Below are positions 56,451 to 64,000 of a stretch of DNA of 64,000 nt, piece after piece (the stretch's first letter is position 1; every line of letters begins with the position of its first letter). The notes below the pieces were generated by a model. It did not search any database. It had not been told where the DNA came from and saw nothing but the letters and a program-made list of their open reading frames with translations. The stretch is from NCBI GenBank assembly GCA_000341795.1, contig AODO01000006.1:186001-250000 (forward strand), given 5' to 3'. Position numbers and translations under genes: made by a program. The stretch is from Rhodococcus triatomae BKS 15-14. Lineage in GTDB: Bacteria; Actinomycetota; Actinomycetes; Mycobacteriales; Mycobacteriaceae.

Positions 56451-58274
56451 ATGGCCAGTCAGACCGTTGCCGACCACCTACTCGAGCGCCTGCGCACCTG
56501 GGGCGTGGACCGGGTGTTCGCCTACGCCGGAGACGGCATCGGCGGCCTGCTCGCCGCCTGGGCGCGGGCGGACAACCAACCGCAGTTCGTTCAAGCCCGG
56601 CACGAGGAGATGTGCGCGTTCGAGGCAGTCGGCTACGCGAAGTTCAGCGGCCGACTGGGTGTGTGTGCGGCCACCTCCGGCCCGGGCGCGGTACACCTGC
56701 TCAACGGTCTCTACGACGCCAAACTCGATCGCGTACCGGTGGTCGCGATCGTCGGGCAGACCGAGCGCACCGCAATGGGCGGGTCCTACCAGCAGGAGAT
56801 CGACCTGCACAGCCTGTTCAAGGACGTCGCAGGCGACTACGTGCACACGGTCTCCGTTCCCGAGCAGCTACCCAATGTCCTGGACCGCGCCATCCGGACC
56901 GCTCTGACACGCAATGCGCCCACCGCGCTGATCGTTCCCGCCGATGTGCAGGAACTCGACTACTCCGCACCGACGCACGAGATGAAGGACTACTCCGCAC
57001 CGACGCACGAGATGAAGATGGTGCCGTCGAGTGTCGGGTTCACCCCGCCCACACTCGCCCCGGACTCCGACGCGCTGCACCGGGCCGCAGATGTCCTCAA
57101 CGCCGGCGACAGGGTCGCGATCCTCGTCGGCCAGGGCGCGCGCGGCGCGCACGAGGAGATCGGCCAGGTCGCGGACCTCCTCGGCACCGGCGCTGCCAAG
57201 GCACTGCTGGGCAAGGATGTGCTGTCCGACGAGTTGCCGTGGGTCACCGGCGCCATCGGACTCCTCGGCACACGGCCGAGCTACGAGATGATGGCCGGCT
57301 GCGACACACTCCTCACGATCGGATCGAGCTTCCCGTACAGCCAGTTCCTCCCCGAGTACCAGCAGGCCCGCGGAGTGCAGATCGACGTCGACGCCTCCCT
57401 GATCGGACTGCGCTACCCGAACGAGGTCAACCTGGTCGCCGACGCGAAAACTGCTCTGCGCGAGCTGATCCCACTTCTCGCACGAAAGGAGGACCGTAGC
57501 TGGCGTGACGAGATCGAGAAGAACGTGACCCGATGGTGGGACACCATGGACCGACAGGCGCACCTGTCCGGGAATCCCGTCAACCCGATGCGGATGTTCG
57601 CCGAACTGTCTTCCCAACTCCCCGACGACGCCATCGTCACCGCCGACTCGGGCTCGGCTGCGAACTGGTACGCCCGGCAACTGCGGTTCCGCGGCGGCAT
57701 CCGCGGGTCGCTGTCCGGAACACTGGCCACCATGGGTCCCGCCGTCCCGTACGGAATCGGTGCGAAGTTCGCGCATCCGGAGCGCCCGGTCATCGCGTTC
57801 GCCGGTGACGGTGCCATGCAGATGAACGGTCTCGCGGAACTGATCACCATCTCCCACTACTGGAAACAGTGGGAGGACCCCAGACTGGTCGTCGCGATCC
57901 TGCACAACAACGACCTGAACCAGGTCACGTGGGAAATGCGGGCGATGTCAGGCTCCCCGAAATTCGTTGAATCCCAAACCCTCCCGGACGTCGACTATGC
58001 ATCGTTCGCCGCGGGGCTCGGTCTGCACGCCGACACCGTCACCGACCCGGACCGGCTCTCGGGAGCATGGCAGCGGGCGCTGTCCGCCGATCGGCCCACG
58101 GTCCTCGACGTTCACACCGACCCGAACATGCCCCCGATCCCGCCACACGCAACCTGGGACCAGTTCACCTCCACCGCGGCGGCGGTACTCGGCGGCGACG
58201 AGAACTCCTGGGACTTCGTCAAGACCGGCATCAAGGCGAAAGCGCAGGAATTCCTCCCGCACCGACGCACGTGA
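56451..58274 (+). CDS. TPP-dependent enzyme, pyruvate oxidase/acetolactate synthase type
   Basis: A 607-residue thiamine pyrophosphate enzyme of the PoxB/acetolactate synthase superfamily. The catalytic Glu lies in ARHEEMCAFEAVGYAKFSGR, and the TPP-metal motif is FAGDGAMQMNGLAELITISH, ending in NND. Activity on pyruvate with a quinone acceptor is the closest match, but specificity is unproved. ATG 56451 follows AGGAGG by 6 bases. A 30-bp tandem duplication gives DYSAPTHEMK twice in the linker between the first and middle domains. Confidence 0.88.
   Translation: MASQTVADHLLERLRTWGVDRVFAYAGDGIGGLLAAWARADNQPQFVQARHEEMCAFEAVGYAKFSGRLGVCAATSGPGAVHLLNGLYDAKLDRVPVVAIVGQTERTAMGGSYQQEIDLHSLFKDVAGDYVHTVSVPEQLPNVLDRAIRTALTRNAPTALIVPADVQELDYSAPTHEMKDYSAPTHEMKMVPSSVGFTPPTLAPDSDALHRAADVLNAGDRVAILVGQGARGAHEEIGQVADLLGTGAAKALLGKDVLSDELPWVTGAIGLLGTRPSYEMMAGCDTLLTIGSSFPYSQFLPEYQQARGVQIDVDASLIGLRYPNEVNLVADAKTALRELIPLLARKEDRSWRDEIEKNVTRWWDTMDRQAHLSGNPVNPMRMFAELSSQLPDDAIVTADSGSAANWYARQLRFRGGIRGSLSGTLATMGPAVPYGIGAKFAHPERPVIAFAGDGAMQMNGLAELITISHYWKQWEDPRLVVAILHNNDLNQVTWEMRAMSGSPKFVESQTLPDVDYASFAAGLGLHADTVTDPDRLSGAWQRALSADRPTVLDVHTDPNMPPIPPHATWDQFTSTAAAVLGGDENSWDFVKTGIKAKAQEFLPHRRT
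56958..57017 (+). repeat. 30-bp in-frame tandem duplication
   Basis: Bases 56958-56987 are repeated exactly at 56988-57017, encoding DYSAPTHEMK twice. The copies are identical, which implies a recent event or assembly slippage. Confidence 0.85.
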
Positions 58275-58416
58275 GGTTCGTCCACGCGCCCGCCGCGTTC
58301 CATTGCTCGGACGTCGGCGCTCGCGCCGCACGGCCAGCGACGCCGCCGATCCGCAGAGTGGGACGTTTCACATCGACGCCGGCGGGGCACTCCGACGACA
58401 CCGAAGGAGGCACACC

Positions 58417-58620
58417 GTGGATTCGAACGTCAACAGGGTCGTCACGCAGCCCGGTAAACCGGGAGCCCGCGCGCAGGTCACCCGCTCGCAGATTCGACAG
58501 GCCGCCCCCGTGCAGCCACCGCCGACCGACGAGTGGGTCGCTGCTGTCTGGCCGGACCCCAGCCCTCTGACGCCGTGGTGGGAAGAAGTTCTCCGAGGTG
58601 GTCGCGCGACGCCGGGCTGA
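58417..58620 (+). CDS. 67-residue small protein
   Basis: A short gene encoding MDSNVNRVVTQPGKPGARAQ and a Pro/Trp-rich end (PLTPWWEEVLRGGRATPG). The GTG follows AAGGAGG by 6 bases, an excellent ribosome site, so translation is likely. No membrane segment or known domain is visible. It lies between the TPP enzyme and the SigF-driven DoxX gene and may belong to either transcript. Confidence 0.6.
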   Translation: MDSNVNRVVTQPGKPGARAQVTRSQIRQAAPVQPPPTDEWVAAVWPDPSPLTPWWEEVLRGGRATPG

Positions 58621-58662
58621 CCCGCGCCCATCCAGGGGACATGCCCCGGGTCCTTCACGAGC

Positions 58663-58687
58663 GTTTCACCGAACTCCTGAAAGGGTA
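58663..58687 (+). promoter_or_regulatory. SigF/SigB-type promoter of the DoxX-repeat gene
   Basis: GTTT at 58663-58666, 16 bases, GGGTA at 58683-58687, 35 bases before the ATG. It is an exact match to the stress consensus. Confidence 0.7.
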
Positions 58688-58722
58688 GGAGACCGGCAAG
58701 GAACCGAATTGGGAGGCCACTG

Positions 58723-59595
58723 ATGATCGTCCGCCGAATCGCTCGCCCGCTGCTGTCCACCGTCTTCATCGCAGGTGGCATCGACTCGCTGCGAAATCCT
58801 GCAGCCAAGGCACCAGCCGCCAGCGCCGTCGCGAAACAGGCCGCCGACAAGCTGCCCGCTTCGGTGTCGGAGAAGGTCCCGTCCGATCCGGAGACGCTGG
58901 TCAGGATCAACGCCGCGGTACAGGTCGGCGCGGGCGCCCTGCTCGCCGTCGGCAAGGCGCCCCGGCTGGCGGCGCTGGCACTCGCAGGCAGCCTCGTTCC
59001 GACCACGGTCGTCGGCCACGCCTTCTGGACCGTCGAAGATCCCGGCCAGCGCGCCGCACAGAAGATGCAGTTCTTCAAGAATCTGTCGCTGCTCGGCGGT
59101 CTGCTGATCGCCTCGGTGGACACCGAGGGCAAACCGTCGCTCGGCTGGCGGGGTCGCCGGGCCGTTCATCATGCACAGGACCGCGTCGCCGAGGCCCTGG
59201 GCAACGACTCCGGGTCTGCCACCCTCTCCGCCGTCACCGACCGGGCCCACGCCGCCGCCGGTCAGGCCGGCACGCTCGGAGGTGAGGCTCTCGACGTCGC
59301 GCGCGAGCGGGGCGGCGAGGCACTCGAGATCGCTCGCGAACGCGGCGGGGAATGGGCGGACCTGCTCCGTGAGCACGGGACCGAGCTCGCGGAACAGGCC
59401 CGGACACGCGGACACGAACTCGCCGAACTCGCCCGCGAGCGCGGTGGCGAGTGGGCGGAGATCGCACGGGACCGCGGCGGCGAATTGACCTCCGCTGCAA
59501 GCGATCAGGCGGAGGTACTGGGGCGCCGCGCCCGCCGCAAGGCGCAGAAGGCCCTGGACGCTGCGCGGGAGCGCGCCGCAGAACTCCAGAGCTGA
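58723..59595 (+). CDS. DoxX-domain membrane protein with 11-residue repeats
   Basis: A 290-residue protein. The first about 130 residues are a DoxX membrane domain with four spans (RPLLSTVFIAGGIDSLRNPA; LVPTTVVGHAFWTVEDPGQR). From about residue 188 a charged tail has at least six 11-residue repeats, such as ALDVARERGGE, ALEIARERGGE, LAELARERGGE and WAEIARDRGGE. Such hendecads form amphipathic helices like those of LEA proteins and apolipoproteins. A SigF-type promoter precedes the gene, in line with stress protection of the membrane. Confidence 0.85.
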   Translation: MIVRRIARPLLSTVFIAGGIDSLRNPAAKAPAASAVAKQAADKLPASVSEKVPSDPETLVRINAAVQVGAGALLAVGKAPRLAALALAGSLVPTTVVGHAFWTVEDPGQRAAQKMQFFKNLSLLGGLLIASVDTEGKPSLGWRGRRAVHHAQDRVAEALGNDSGSATLSAVTDRAHAAAGQAGTLGGEALDVARERGGEALEIARERGGEWADLLREHGTELAEQARTRGHELAELARERGGEWAEIARDRGGELTSAASDQAEVLGRRARRKAQKALDAARERAAELQS

Positions 59596-59618
59596 CAGAC
59601 AGCCGGTCGATCACCGGT

Positions 59619-59668
59619 CGGAACGCGAGCTGCCACCGTTCGTTCGAACGGTGGCAGCTCGCGTTCCG
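59619..59668 (+). terminator. 23-bp perfect terminator hairpin
   Basis: The arms 59619-59641 and 59646-59668 (outer part CGGAACGCGAGCTGCCACC) are perfectly complementary with a 4-base GTTC loop. It lies 23 bases after the DoxX gene stop. Confidence 0.8.
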
Positions 59669-59985
59669 GCGTCTGTGGGGGACGACGAACGCGCCCGCCG
59701 GCGGTCTCCTCGTGCGCCGGCGGCCTCTCCGCACCACGAGCGACACCCGAGCAGGCCGTCGAGGGCGGTTTCACGCCTGCTCTCGTGGGCCGTACCGAAA
59801 CCCGGACCCGCTCAGGTCGTCGGCCCGATGGCTCGAGCGACGCCCGCTCACTCCGATCATCCGCGGCGACGCCGGGCGCCGGGCAGCGAGACTCCCCGGC
59901 CGGCGGACGACACGCCGTGCGCGGATGGCCCCGACACGGCCACCCGCGCAAACCGACCCGATGATCACGTCACCCAACGGCAAAA
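59669..59985. other. Gene-free stretch between terminators
   Basis: These 317 bases lie between two terminator hairpins. Open frames here are antisense or Arg/Pro-rich shadows; I see no gene. Confidence 0.5.
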
Positions 59986-60022
59986 GGTGGCCTTCGTGCG
60001 CACCGAGCGCACGAAGGCCACC
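59986..60022 (-). terminator. Rho-independent terminator of CsbD/GlsB
   Basis: A perfect 16-bp stem (GGTGGCCTTCGTGCGC and its complement) with a 5-base loop is followed on the minus strand by TTTTG. It lies 24 bases after the CsbD stop codon. Confidence 0.8.
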
Positions 60023-60045
60023 GTCAGCCGGGAAGTGGAGGGGCG

Positions 60046-60246
60046 TCAGTCGTCTCCGGTGATCTTCTCGGCGACCTTGTTGGCCTTGTCCTTGACCTTC
60101 TCGACGCCCTTCTTGGCGGCCGACGAGGCCTGGTCGGCCTTCCCCTCGTCCTTGAGGTCCTGGTTGTCGGTGGCGGACCCTGCCGCCTCCTTCGCCCGTC
60201 CCTTCAGTTCCTCTGCCTTGTTGCTGAACTTGTCACCGACACTCAT
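60046..60246 (-). CDS. CsbD family stress protein
   Basis: A 66-residue hydrophilic protein starting MSVGDKFSNKAEELKGRAKE, with KA-rich helices such as GVEKVKDKANKVAEKITGDD. This is the CsbD-like family, a general-stress protein of unknown biochemical role. A gap of 48 bases separates it from the upstream GlsB gene, and a rho-independent terminator follows, so the pair is one transcript. No SigF-type site is seen before it. Confidence 0.9.
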   Translation of the reverse strand: MSVGDKFSNKAEELKGRAKEAAGSATDNQDLKDEGKADQASSAAKKGVEKVKDKANKVAEKITGDD

Positions 60247-60294
60247 GTCAATCCTCCTGTGCTGGTTGATGATTCGCTTCGGTATTGCAGAGAG

Positions 60295-60564
60295 TCACGC
60301 CTTCGTGCGTCCACTGACGAGCTTCACGAAGAAGAGCAGGATGCACGCGCCGACGAGGCAGGTGACGAAACTGAAGATCCAACCGCCGCTGTCCACATCG
60401 GCACCGAACAGTCCGAACACCCAGCCGCCGATCAGTCCACCGACGATTCCGACGACGATGTTCAGAAGGATGCCCTGCTGTGCATCCGTCCCCATCAGCT
60501 TGGATCCGATCCACCCGGCGAGGCCGCCGATGACGATCCAACCGATGATGCTCAATGACAACAC
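60295..60564 (-). CDS. GlsB/YeaQ/YmgE family membrane protein
   Basis: An 89-residue protein with three membrane spans. IGWIVIGGLAGWIGSKLMGT and GILLNIVVGIVGGLIGGWVF are the family blocks; the third span is FVTCLVGACILLFFVKLV. These transglycosylase-associated proteins are small stress-related membrane proteins. The gene precedes CsbD in the same operon. Its start is ATG, and AGAAGGAG lies upstream. Confidence 0.9.
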   Translation of the reverse strand: MLSLSIIGWIVIGGLAGWIGSKLMGTDAQQGILLNIVVGIVGGLIGGWVFGLFGADVDSGGWIFSFVTCLVGACILLFFVKLVSGRTKA

Positions 60565-60683
60565 TGTCGCGTCTCCTTCTCTACTGCCGGCTCACGACAC
60601 CGGCCGGGCAAGGCCGAAACGAACACGGCCTCGTGACAACAACCCCGCAGCGTCCGACTTCCGAGTTCGGACGGGGTGGGTGC

Positions 60684-60839
60684 TCAAGAGGCTCCGAGAG
60701 CCTCGCGGGCCATCCGGATGCGCATCCGCTCGGCCTCGGCCGCCAGAACGCCGACCGCCATCACCGCGTGGCCCGATGCCGGGCCGCGATCGAGACTCGT
60801 CTCGAGGGGAAGATCGCCGTTGTTCGACAGATCTGTCAT
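60684..60839 (-). CDS. 51-residue small protein
   Basis: A short frame encoding MTDLSNNGDLPLETSLDRGP and a helical C-terminus (VLAAEAERMRIRMAREALGA). AAAGG lies 7 bases before the ATG, acceptable for this organism. No family is recognised. It is in the gap between GlsB and WhiB on the same strand. Confidence 0.45.
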   Translation of the reverse strand: MTDLSNNGDLPLETSLDRGPASGHAVMAVGVLAAEAERMRIRMAREALGAS

Positions 60840-60963
60840 CACTGTCACCTTTCGGATCCGGTCGCGCGGCCCGTACGTCGGCGCCGCTGCGTTGAGGGAC
60901 GGATACCCCCGAATCCCGGAAGCCATACATCGGGCCGCAGTCCGATCACGTCGGCGTCGATCG

Positions 60964-61275
60964 TCACGCGGACACAGCGGCCACGGCGCGGCGCTCGGAC
61001 TCGGCGAGCCCGCCCCACACGCCGTAGGGCTCCCCGACGGCCAGGGCCTGTTCGAGGCAGGGCTTGCGGACGGGACATCCGCCGCACACCGCCTTTGCCC
61101 TCGACTCCCGGGCCCTGCGTGCACGCAGCCCTTCGCCGGTCGGCGAGAAGAACACCGCCGAATCGGTCGACCGGCACGCCGCCTGCATCTGCCATTCCCA
61201 CTCGGTGCCGATCGGCCGCAGCCGATCGACCCGCGGAAGCGTGATCCGGTTCCTGCGCACAGTTCGTTCCACCAT
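60964..61275 (-). CDS. WhiB family transcriptional regulator
   Basis: A 103-residue Wbl protein. The 4Fe-4S ligands are the Cys in AACRSTDSAVFF, two in VCGGCPVR and one in KPCLEQAL; the turn GEPYGVWGGLAESERR follows. Wbl proteins bind sigma region 4 and sense redox state or nitric oxide. The ATG at 61275 (MVERTVRR) is chosen over an upstream in-frame start because the family begins close to here. The C-terminus is short, without the long basic tail of some members. Confidence 0.9.
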   Translation of the reverse strand: MVERTVRRNRITLPRVDRLRPIGTEWEWQMQAACRSTDSAVFFSPTGEGLRARRARESRAKAVCGGCPVRKPCLEQALAVGEPYGVWGGLAESERRAVAAVSA

Positions 61276-61369
61276 TGTCGACCTCCACCGAGTTCGGATT
61301 TCCACGGACCTAGAACGTGGTGACAACTTCTAGGCCACTCCGCCGCGGAGTGTCAACCAGGGAAAACGC

Positions 61370-61394
61370 GTTTGGTTCGCAGAAAATTCGGGTA
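61370..61394 (+). promoter_or_regulatory. SigF/SigB-type promoter of the sigma operon
   Basis: GTTT at 61370-61373, 16 bases, GGGTA at 61390-61394. The site is an exact match, but it lies 314 bases before the STAS ATG, so a long leader (61395-61708) with possible further control is implied. A short in-frame ATG at about 61515, with GGGAG upstream, could encode a 51-residue peptide in this leader. Confidence 0.6.
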
Positions 61395-61708
61395 GGGGCG
61401 GCGACCAACCGACCGGGTCGGGACACACGGGTATGAAACCCCGGCACCGTGGGTACCAGGCGGTTGTCGGTGCCAGCAGGTGGTACTCGAATCAGCGCGA
61501 GGGAGCGTCGAAAGATGCAGTCGAAGGCAGCGTGGGCACCACTGTCCACCGCTCGGAGGTCTGTCGTGAAGGGGATGTACGCCGTCTACGGGGTCCCCTA
61601 TTTCCGGACGGCGGGGACGGCCCCGGGCCCGACGGTTCGACCGCGGACGGTGACCTCGTGCATGCCGTGAACTCCGAGCACCCGGGCGGCGGCGGTAGGG
61701 TTCGCCAG

Positions 61709-62074
61709 ATGGACACCCCCGAGATCTCCCCCGTGTCGAGCCTCGATCTGACGGTCGACGTCACCGAAGGTGTCGTGGTACTGCACGCCAGTGGCGACGT
61801 CGACGTGGTGACCGCGCCGGCGTTCGAGCAGAAGCTGACCGAGCTCGTCGCGATGCGCGGAGCGTCCGTCCTGGTCGCCGATCTCCTCGGCGTGAAGTTC
61901 CTCTCGTCGGCCGGGCTGGCCGTACTGATGCGCACAGCCGACCAGGCGGAAGGCAGTACTCGCTTCCTGGTGGTCGCCGAGGGCCCGAACACTGCTCGGC
62001 CGATGGAAATTGTGGGAATGACCGACACCGTCGAGGTCTTCCCCACCGTCGAAGCAGCCCTGTCGACGGTGTGA
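61709..62074 (+). CDS. Anti-sigma factor antagonist (STAS)
   Basis: A 121-residue RsbV-like protein. The loop SVLVADLLGVKFLSSAGLAV keeps the phosphorylatable Ser, in contrast to the three orphan STAS proteins of this window. By analogy, the dephosphorylated form would bind the anti-sigma kinase and release the sigma factor. The ATG at 61709 (MDTPEISPVSSLDL) is the start of the conserved domain. It overlaps the next gene by 4 bases. Confidence 0.88.
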   Translation: MDTPEISPVSSLDLTVDVTEGVVVLHASGDVDVVTAPAFEQKLTELVAMRGASVLVADLLGVKFLSSAGLAVLMRTADQAEGSTRFLVVAEGPNTARPMEIVGMTDTVEVFPTVEAALSTV

Positions 62075-62568
62075 GGACGATGGAACGGGTGGGCTCGCAA
62101 CGATCACCCCGTCGAGCGGCGGAGGGCGATCCACAGCTGGCCCTCGACTGTGTGAACGCCGACCCCTCCGTCCTGACGGAGGCGCGGCACCGGGTGGGTG
62201 AGTTCGCCCACGAGATCGGATGGCCGCCGGACCGGACCACCGATGTCCTGCTGGCGACGTACGAGGCCCTGGCCAACGTCGTCGAGCATGCGTACCCACC
62301 CGGCGAGCAGGGCACCTTCGACCTTCTCGCCGTGTACCGCGCCGAGGACGGTGTCCTCAGCATCGTGATCGTCGACCGCGGTACCTGGCGGCCCCCGTCC
62401 GCCCACAATCCCGCTCGTCGTGGGCAGGGACTCCGCCTCATACGCGCCCTGTGCGACTCCGTCCGAGTGGAGCCGCGCGACGGGGGCACCGAAATCGAGT
62501 TGCAGTGGAACATCGGGAAGCCAAGCCCGGTGTCCCTGCCCGAGCGAGAACAGCAGGTTGACCAGTGA
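62071..62568 (+). CDS. Anti-sigma factor kinase, RsbW-like
   Basis: A 165-residue GHKL-type ATPase. The N-box is YEALANVVEHAYPPGE, the G1 box VDRGTWRPP and the G2 box RRGQGLRLIRAL, typical of RsbW/SpoIIAB-like kinases. It would hold the sigma factor and phosphorylate the STAS protein just upstream. The GTG start overlaps the STAS stop as GTGA. The protein is normal in length and has no extra domain. Confidence 0.88.
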   Translation: MRTMERVGSQRSPRRAAEGDPQLALDCVNADPSVLTEARHRVGEFAHEIGWPPDRTTDVLLATYEALANVVEHAYPPGEQGTFDLLAVYRAEDGVLSIVIVDRGTWRPPSAHNPARRGQGLRLIRALCDSVRVEPRDGGTEIELQWNIGKPSPVSLPEREQQVDQ

Positions 62569-62999
62569 CCCAGGCAACACCCCAGCCCGACACGTCACGG
62601 GAAGTGGGCGTCAAGCCCGTTCCCGTCACATTGTCCGTCCCGGCCCAGCACTCCCAGCTCCCCGTGATCCGGCTTCTCACCGAGATGGTCGCGATGCAGG
62701 CCGGCTGCACGCTCGACCAGTCCGCCGACCTCAAACTCGCCGTCGACCAGGTGTGCACCCTGCTGATCGACGCGGCAGCACCGGATACCGAGATCGCCTG
62801 CCGCTACCAGGCCGTCGACGACGAATTCCGGGTCGCGCTGGAGGCACACACCATCACGCAGTGGCGTCCCGCTCCGGGCAGCCTCGAGCGCCGGATTCTC
62901 GAATCCCTCACGGACACGCTGGCAATCCGCGACGAGCCCGCGGGCTCCGAGCAGTCCAGCCGGTCCACCGTTCTGCTCAGCATCGGGAAACCCGTATGA
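62565..62999 (+). CDS. Second anti-sigma-like protein
   Basis: A 144-residue protein between the kinase and the sigma factor, beginning MTQATPQPDTSREVGVKPVP. The core DLKLAVDQVCTLLIDAAAPD resembles the N-box helix of RsbW-like proteins, but the Asn is replaced and no G1/G2 boxes are seen. So it looks like a degenerate, UsfX-like anti-sigma factor without kinase activity (inference). Both ends overlap neighbours by 4 bases, so it is made in step with them. Confidence 0.8.
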   Translation: MTQATPQPDTSREVGVKPVPVTLSVPAQHSQLPVIRLLTEMVAMQAGCTLDQSADLKLAVDQVCTLLIDAAAPDTEIACRYQAVDDEFRVALEAHTITQWRPAPGSLERRILESLTDTLAIRDEPAGSEQSSRSTVLLSIGKPV

Positions 63000-63796
63000 C
63001 GGTGGCCGAGTCGGACCACCCGTCGGAATCCTCTCGGTCGGCCGACACCGATCTGATCGACAAACTGTTCGACACCCTCCGGCAGCATCCCGCGGACAGC
63101 GCCGACGCGGCCTCCGTCCGCGACGAGATCACCGCGGCGGCGATGCCCTTGGCGCGCAACATTGCCCGGCGATTCGCAGGGCGCGGCGAGGACCTGGACG
63201 ACCTCAACCAGGTCGCCTACATAGGGTTGCTGCACGCGATCGACCGCTTCGACCCGGAACGCGGCAGCGGCTTCACCGCTTTCGCCGTCCCGACCATCAT
63301 GGGTGAGGTCCGCCGATACTTCCGTGACCACGGCTGGACTACCCATGTGCCGCGCCGGATCAAGGACATGACCGTCAGCATCGGCAAGGTCACCGACGGA
63401 CTGGCGCAACGCCTCGGACGCTCCCCCACAGCGGCCGAGATCGCAGCAGAGATCGGCGCCGACACGGGCGAGGTCATCGAGGCGCTGGCAGCGCGCAGTG
63501 CCTATCAGCCCGCATCCCTGGACACGCCGCTCGACAACGGCGACGACACCGCCGCAACCCTCGCCGACACCCTCGGGGTGGAGGACGACGAACTCGAACG
63601 GTCCGAGCACTACCTCACGTTGCGGCCCCTGCTCGAGGAGGTCGCGCCCCGCGAGCGGCAGATCCTGATCCTGCGGTTCTTCAAGGAGAAGAGCCAGTCC
63701 GAGATCGCCCGGGAGATCGGCGTGTCACAGGTCCACGTCTCCCGGCTGCTGACCAGGACTCTCGCCGAAATCCGCGCCCGCCTCGACGACGGGTAG
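62996..63796 (+). CDS. sigF: SigF/SigB-type RNA polymerase sigma factor
   Basis: A 266-residue group 3 sigma factor. Region 2 has NQVAYIGLLHAIDRFDPERG and FAVPTIMGEVRRYFRDHGW; region 3 RRIKDMTVSIGKVTDGLAQR; region 4 ESQSEIAREIGVSQVHVSRL (with Lys before Ser). This is the general-stress/sporulation-like group, called SigF or SigB in actinobacteria. The four-gene operon STAS, kinase, second anti-sigma, sigma starts at the exact promoter 61370-61394. The symbol is by similarity only. Confidence 0.88.
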   Translation: MTVAESDHPSESSRSADTDLIDKLFDTLRQHPADSADAASVRDEITAAAMPLARNIARRFAGRGEDLDDLNQVAYIGLLHAIDRFDPERGSGFTAFAVPTIMGEVRRYFRDHGWTTHVPRRIKDMTVSIGKVTDGLAQRLGRSPTAAEIAAEIGADTGEVIEALAARSAYQPASLDTPLDNGDDTAATLADTLGVEDDELERSEHYLTLRPLLEEVAPRERQILILRFFKEKSQSEIAREIGVSQVHVSRLLTRTLAEIRARLDDG

Positions 63797-63807
63797 GTCC
63801 GCGCAGA

Positions 63808-64000
63808 TCAGGGCCGGCTGGGGAGCCTAACCACCTGGACGAAGAAGTTGTCAATCTGGCGAATCGCCGCGATGAACTGGTCCAGGTCCACCGGCTTCGT
63901 GACGTACGCGTTCGCGTGCAGCTTGTAGCTGCGCACGATGTCCTCCTCGGCACCGGAGGTGGTGAGGATGACCACGGGAATGTCCACCAGTTCCGGGTCG
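63808..64000 (-). CDS. Response regulator receiver protein, C-terminal part (partial)
   Basis: The last about 63 codons of a minus-strand gene that runs off the right edge. VVILTTSGAEEDIVRSYKLH and YVTKPVDLDQFIAAI, with the switch Lys, show a CheY/Rcp1-like receiver; the phosphorylated Asp would lie outside the window. It ends without a DNA-binding domain, so it is a stand-alone receiver. It converges with the sigma factor gene, 11 bases apart. Confidence 0.8.
   Translation of the reverse strand, partial: DPELVDIPVVILTTSGAEEDIVRSYKLHANAYVTKPVDLDQFIAAIRQIDNFFVQVVRLPSRP

Noticed and set aside
59651-60895. 414-codon plus-strand frame over CsbD and GlsB
   Set aside because: It crosses a rho-independent terminator and is antisense to two known stress proteins.
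1-64000. CRISPR array, tRNA or rRNA genes, prophage or insertion sequence
   Set aside because: No regularly spaced repeats, no cloverleaf or rRNA sequence and no transposase or integrase could be recognised.

Overview
This window is high-GC DNA with an actinobacterial gene set: a WhiB protein, GAF-ANTAR regulators, a SigF/SigB-type sigma operon, a DUF3089 lipase-like protein, an F420-type oxidoreductase and an Arr rifampin ADP-ribosyltransferase. Together these suggest the Nocardiales, most likely Rhodococcus. That assignment is inference from gene content; no rRNA or tRNA gene was recognised. No transposase, integrase or CRISPR array was seen.

Layout. (1) 1-5.3 kb: a partial acetyltransferase, an F420-type oxidoreductase, then a CitB/CitA-like two-component system beside a CitMHS citrate transporter. 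(2) 5.4-11.2 kb: a compact minus-strand operon for organosulfur uptake and use. It runs from a Cys-rich leader peptide through a lipoprotein, a 66-residue small protein, an ATPase, a permease and an NtaA/SnaA/DszA-type monooxygenase to an MFS transporter, and ends at a strong hairpin. (3) 11.3-19.7 kb: a SigJ-type sigma factor facing an AhpD-like protein, an aminotransferase with an AraC regulator, a two-gene HEAT-repeat/MerR unit, an AlkB homologue with a LexA box, and DAHP synthase preceded by an aromatic-residue leader peptide. (4) 19.7-29.5 kb: an accessory, partly decayed stretch. It holds a 48-bp repeat in three copies, a 0.4-kb segment present twice, unrecognised genes, and remnants of a decarboxylase, a virginiamycin B lyase-like protein and a nucleotidyltransferase. 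(5) 29.5-45 kb: a MarR-methyltransferase fusion, a divergent MurE-like ligase, an HspR/Hsp20 pair, an STAS protein, Arr, TetR-controlled units, an ATP-dependent DNA ligase, TspO, a molybdopterin oxidoreductase that appears to have lost its FeS cysteines, and a formaldehyde dehydrogenase-like enzyme. (6) 45-54 kb: three GAF-ANTAR proteins, an orphan STAS protein, a four-gene glycosyltransferase cluster and an SDR. (7) 54-64 kb: a stress island with BrkB, SRPBCC, a TPP enzyme, a DoxX-repeat protein, CsbD, GlsB, WhiB and the operon STAS / anti-sigma kinase / second anti-sigma-like protein / SigF-type sigma factor.

Connections. Four sites fit GTTT-N16-GGGTA exactly. They lie before the sigma operon, the DoxX protein, BrkB and a PfpI-like protein, so the sigma factor at 62996-63796 probably controls itself and several genes here. 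Two leader peptides, one Cys-rich before a sulfur operon and one carrying Tyr-Phe-Trp-Phe before DAHP synthase, point to ribosome-sensing control of the pathways that make those residues. Three orphan STAS proteins appear to lack the phosphorylatable Ser that the operon-encoded STAS protein keeps.
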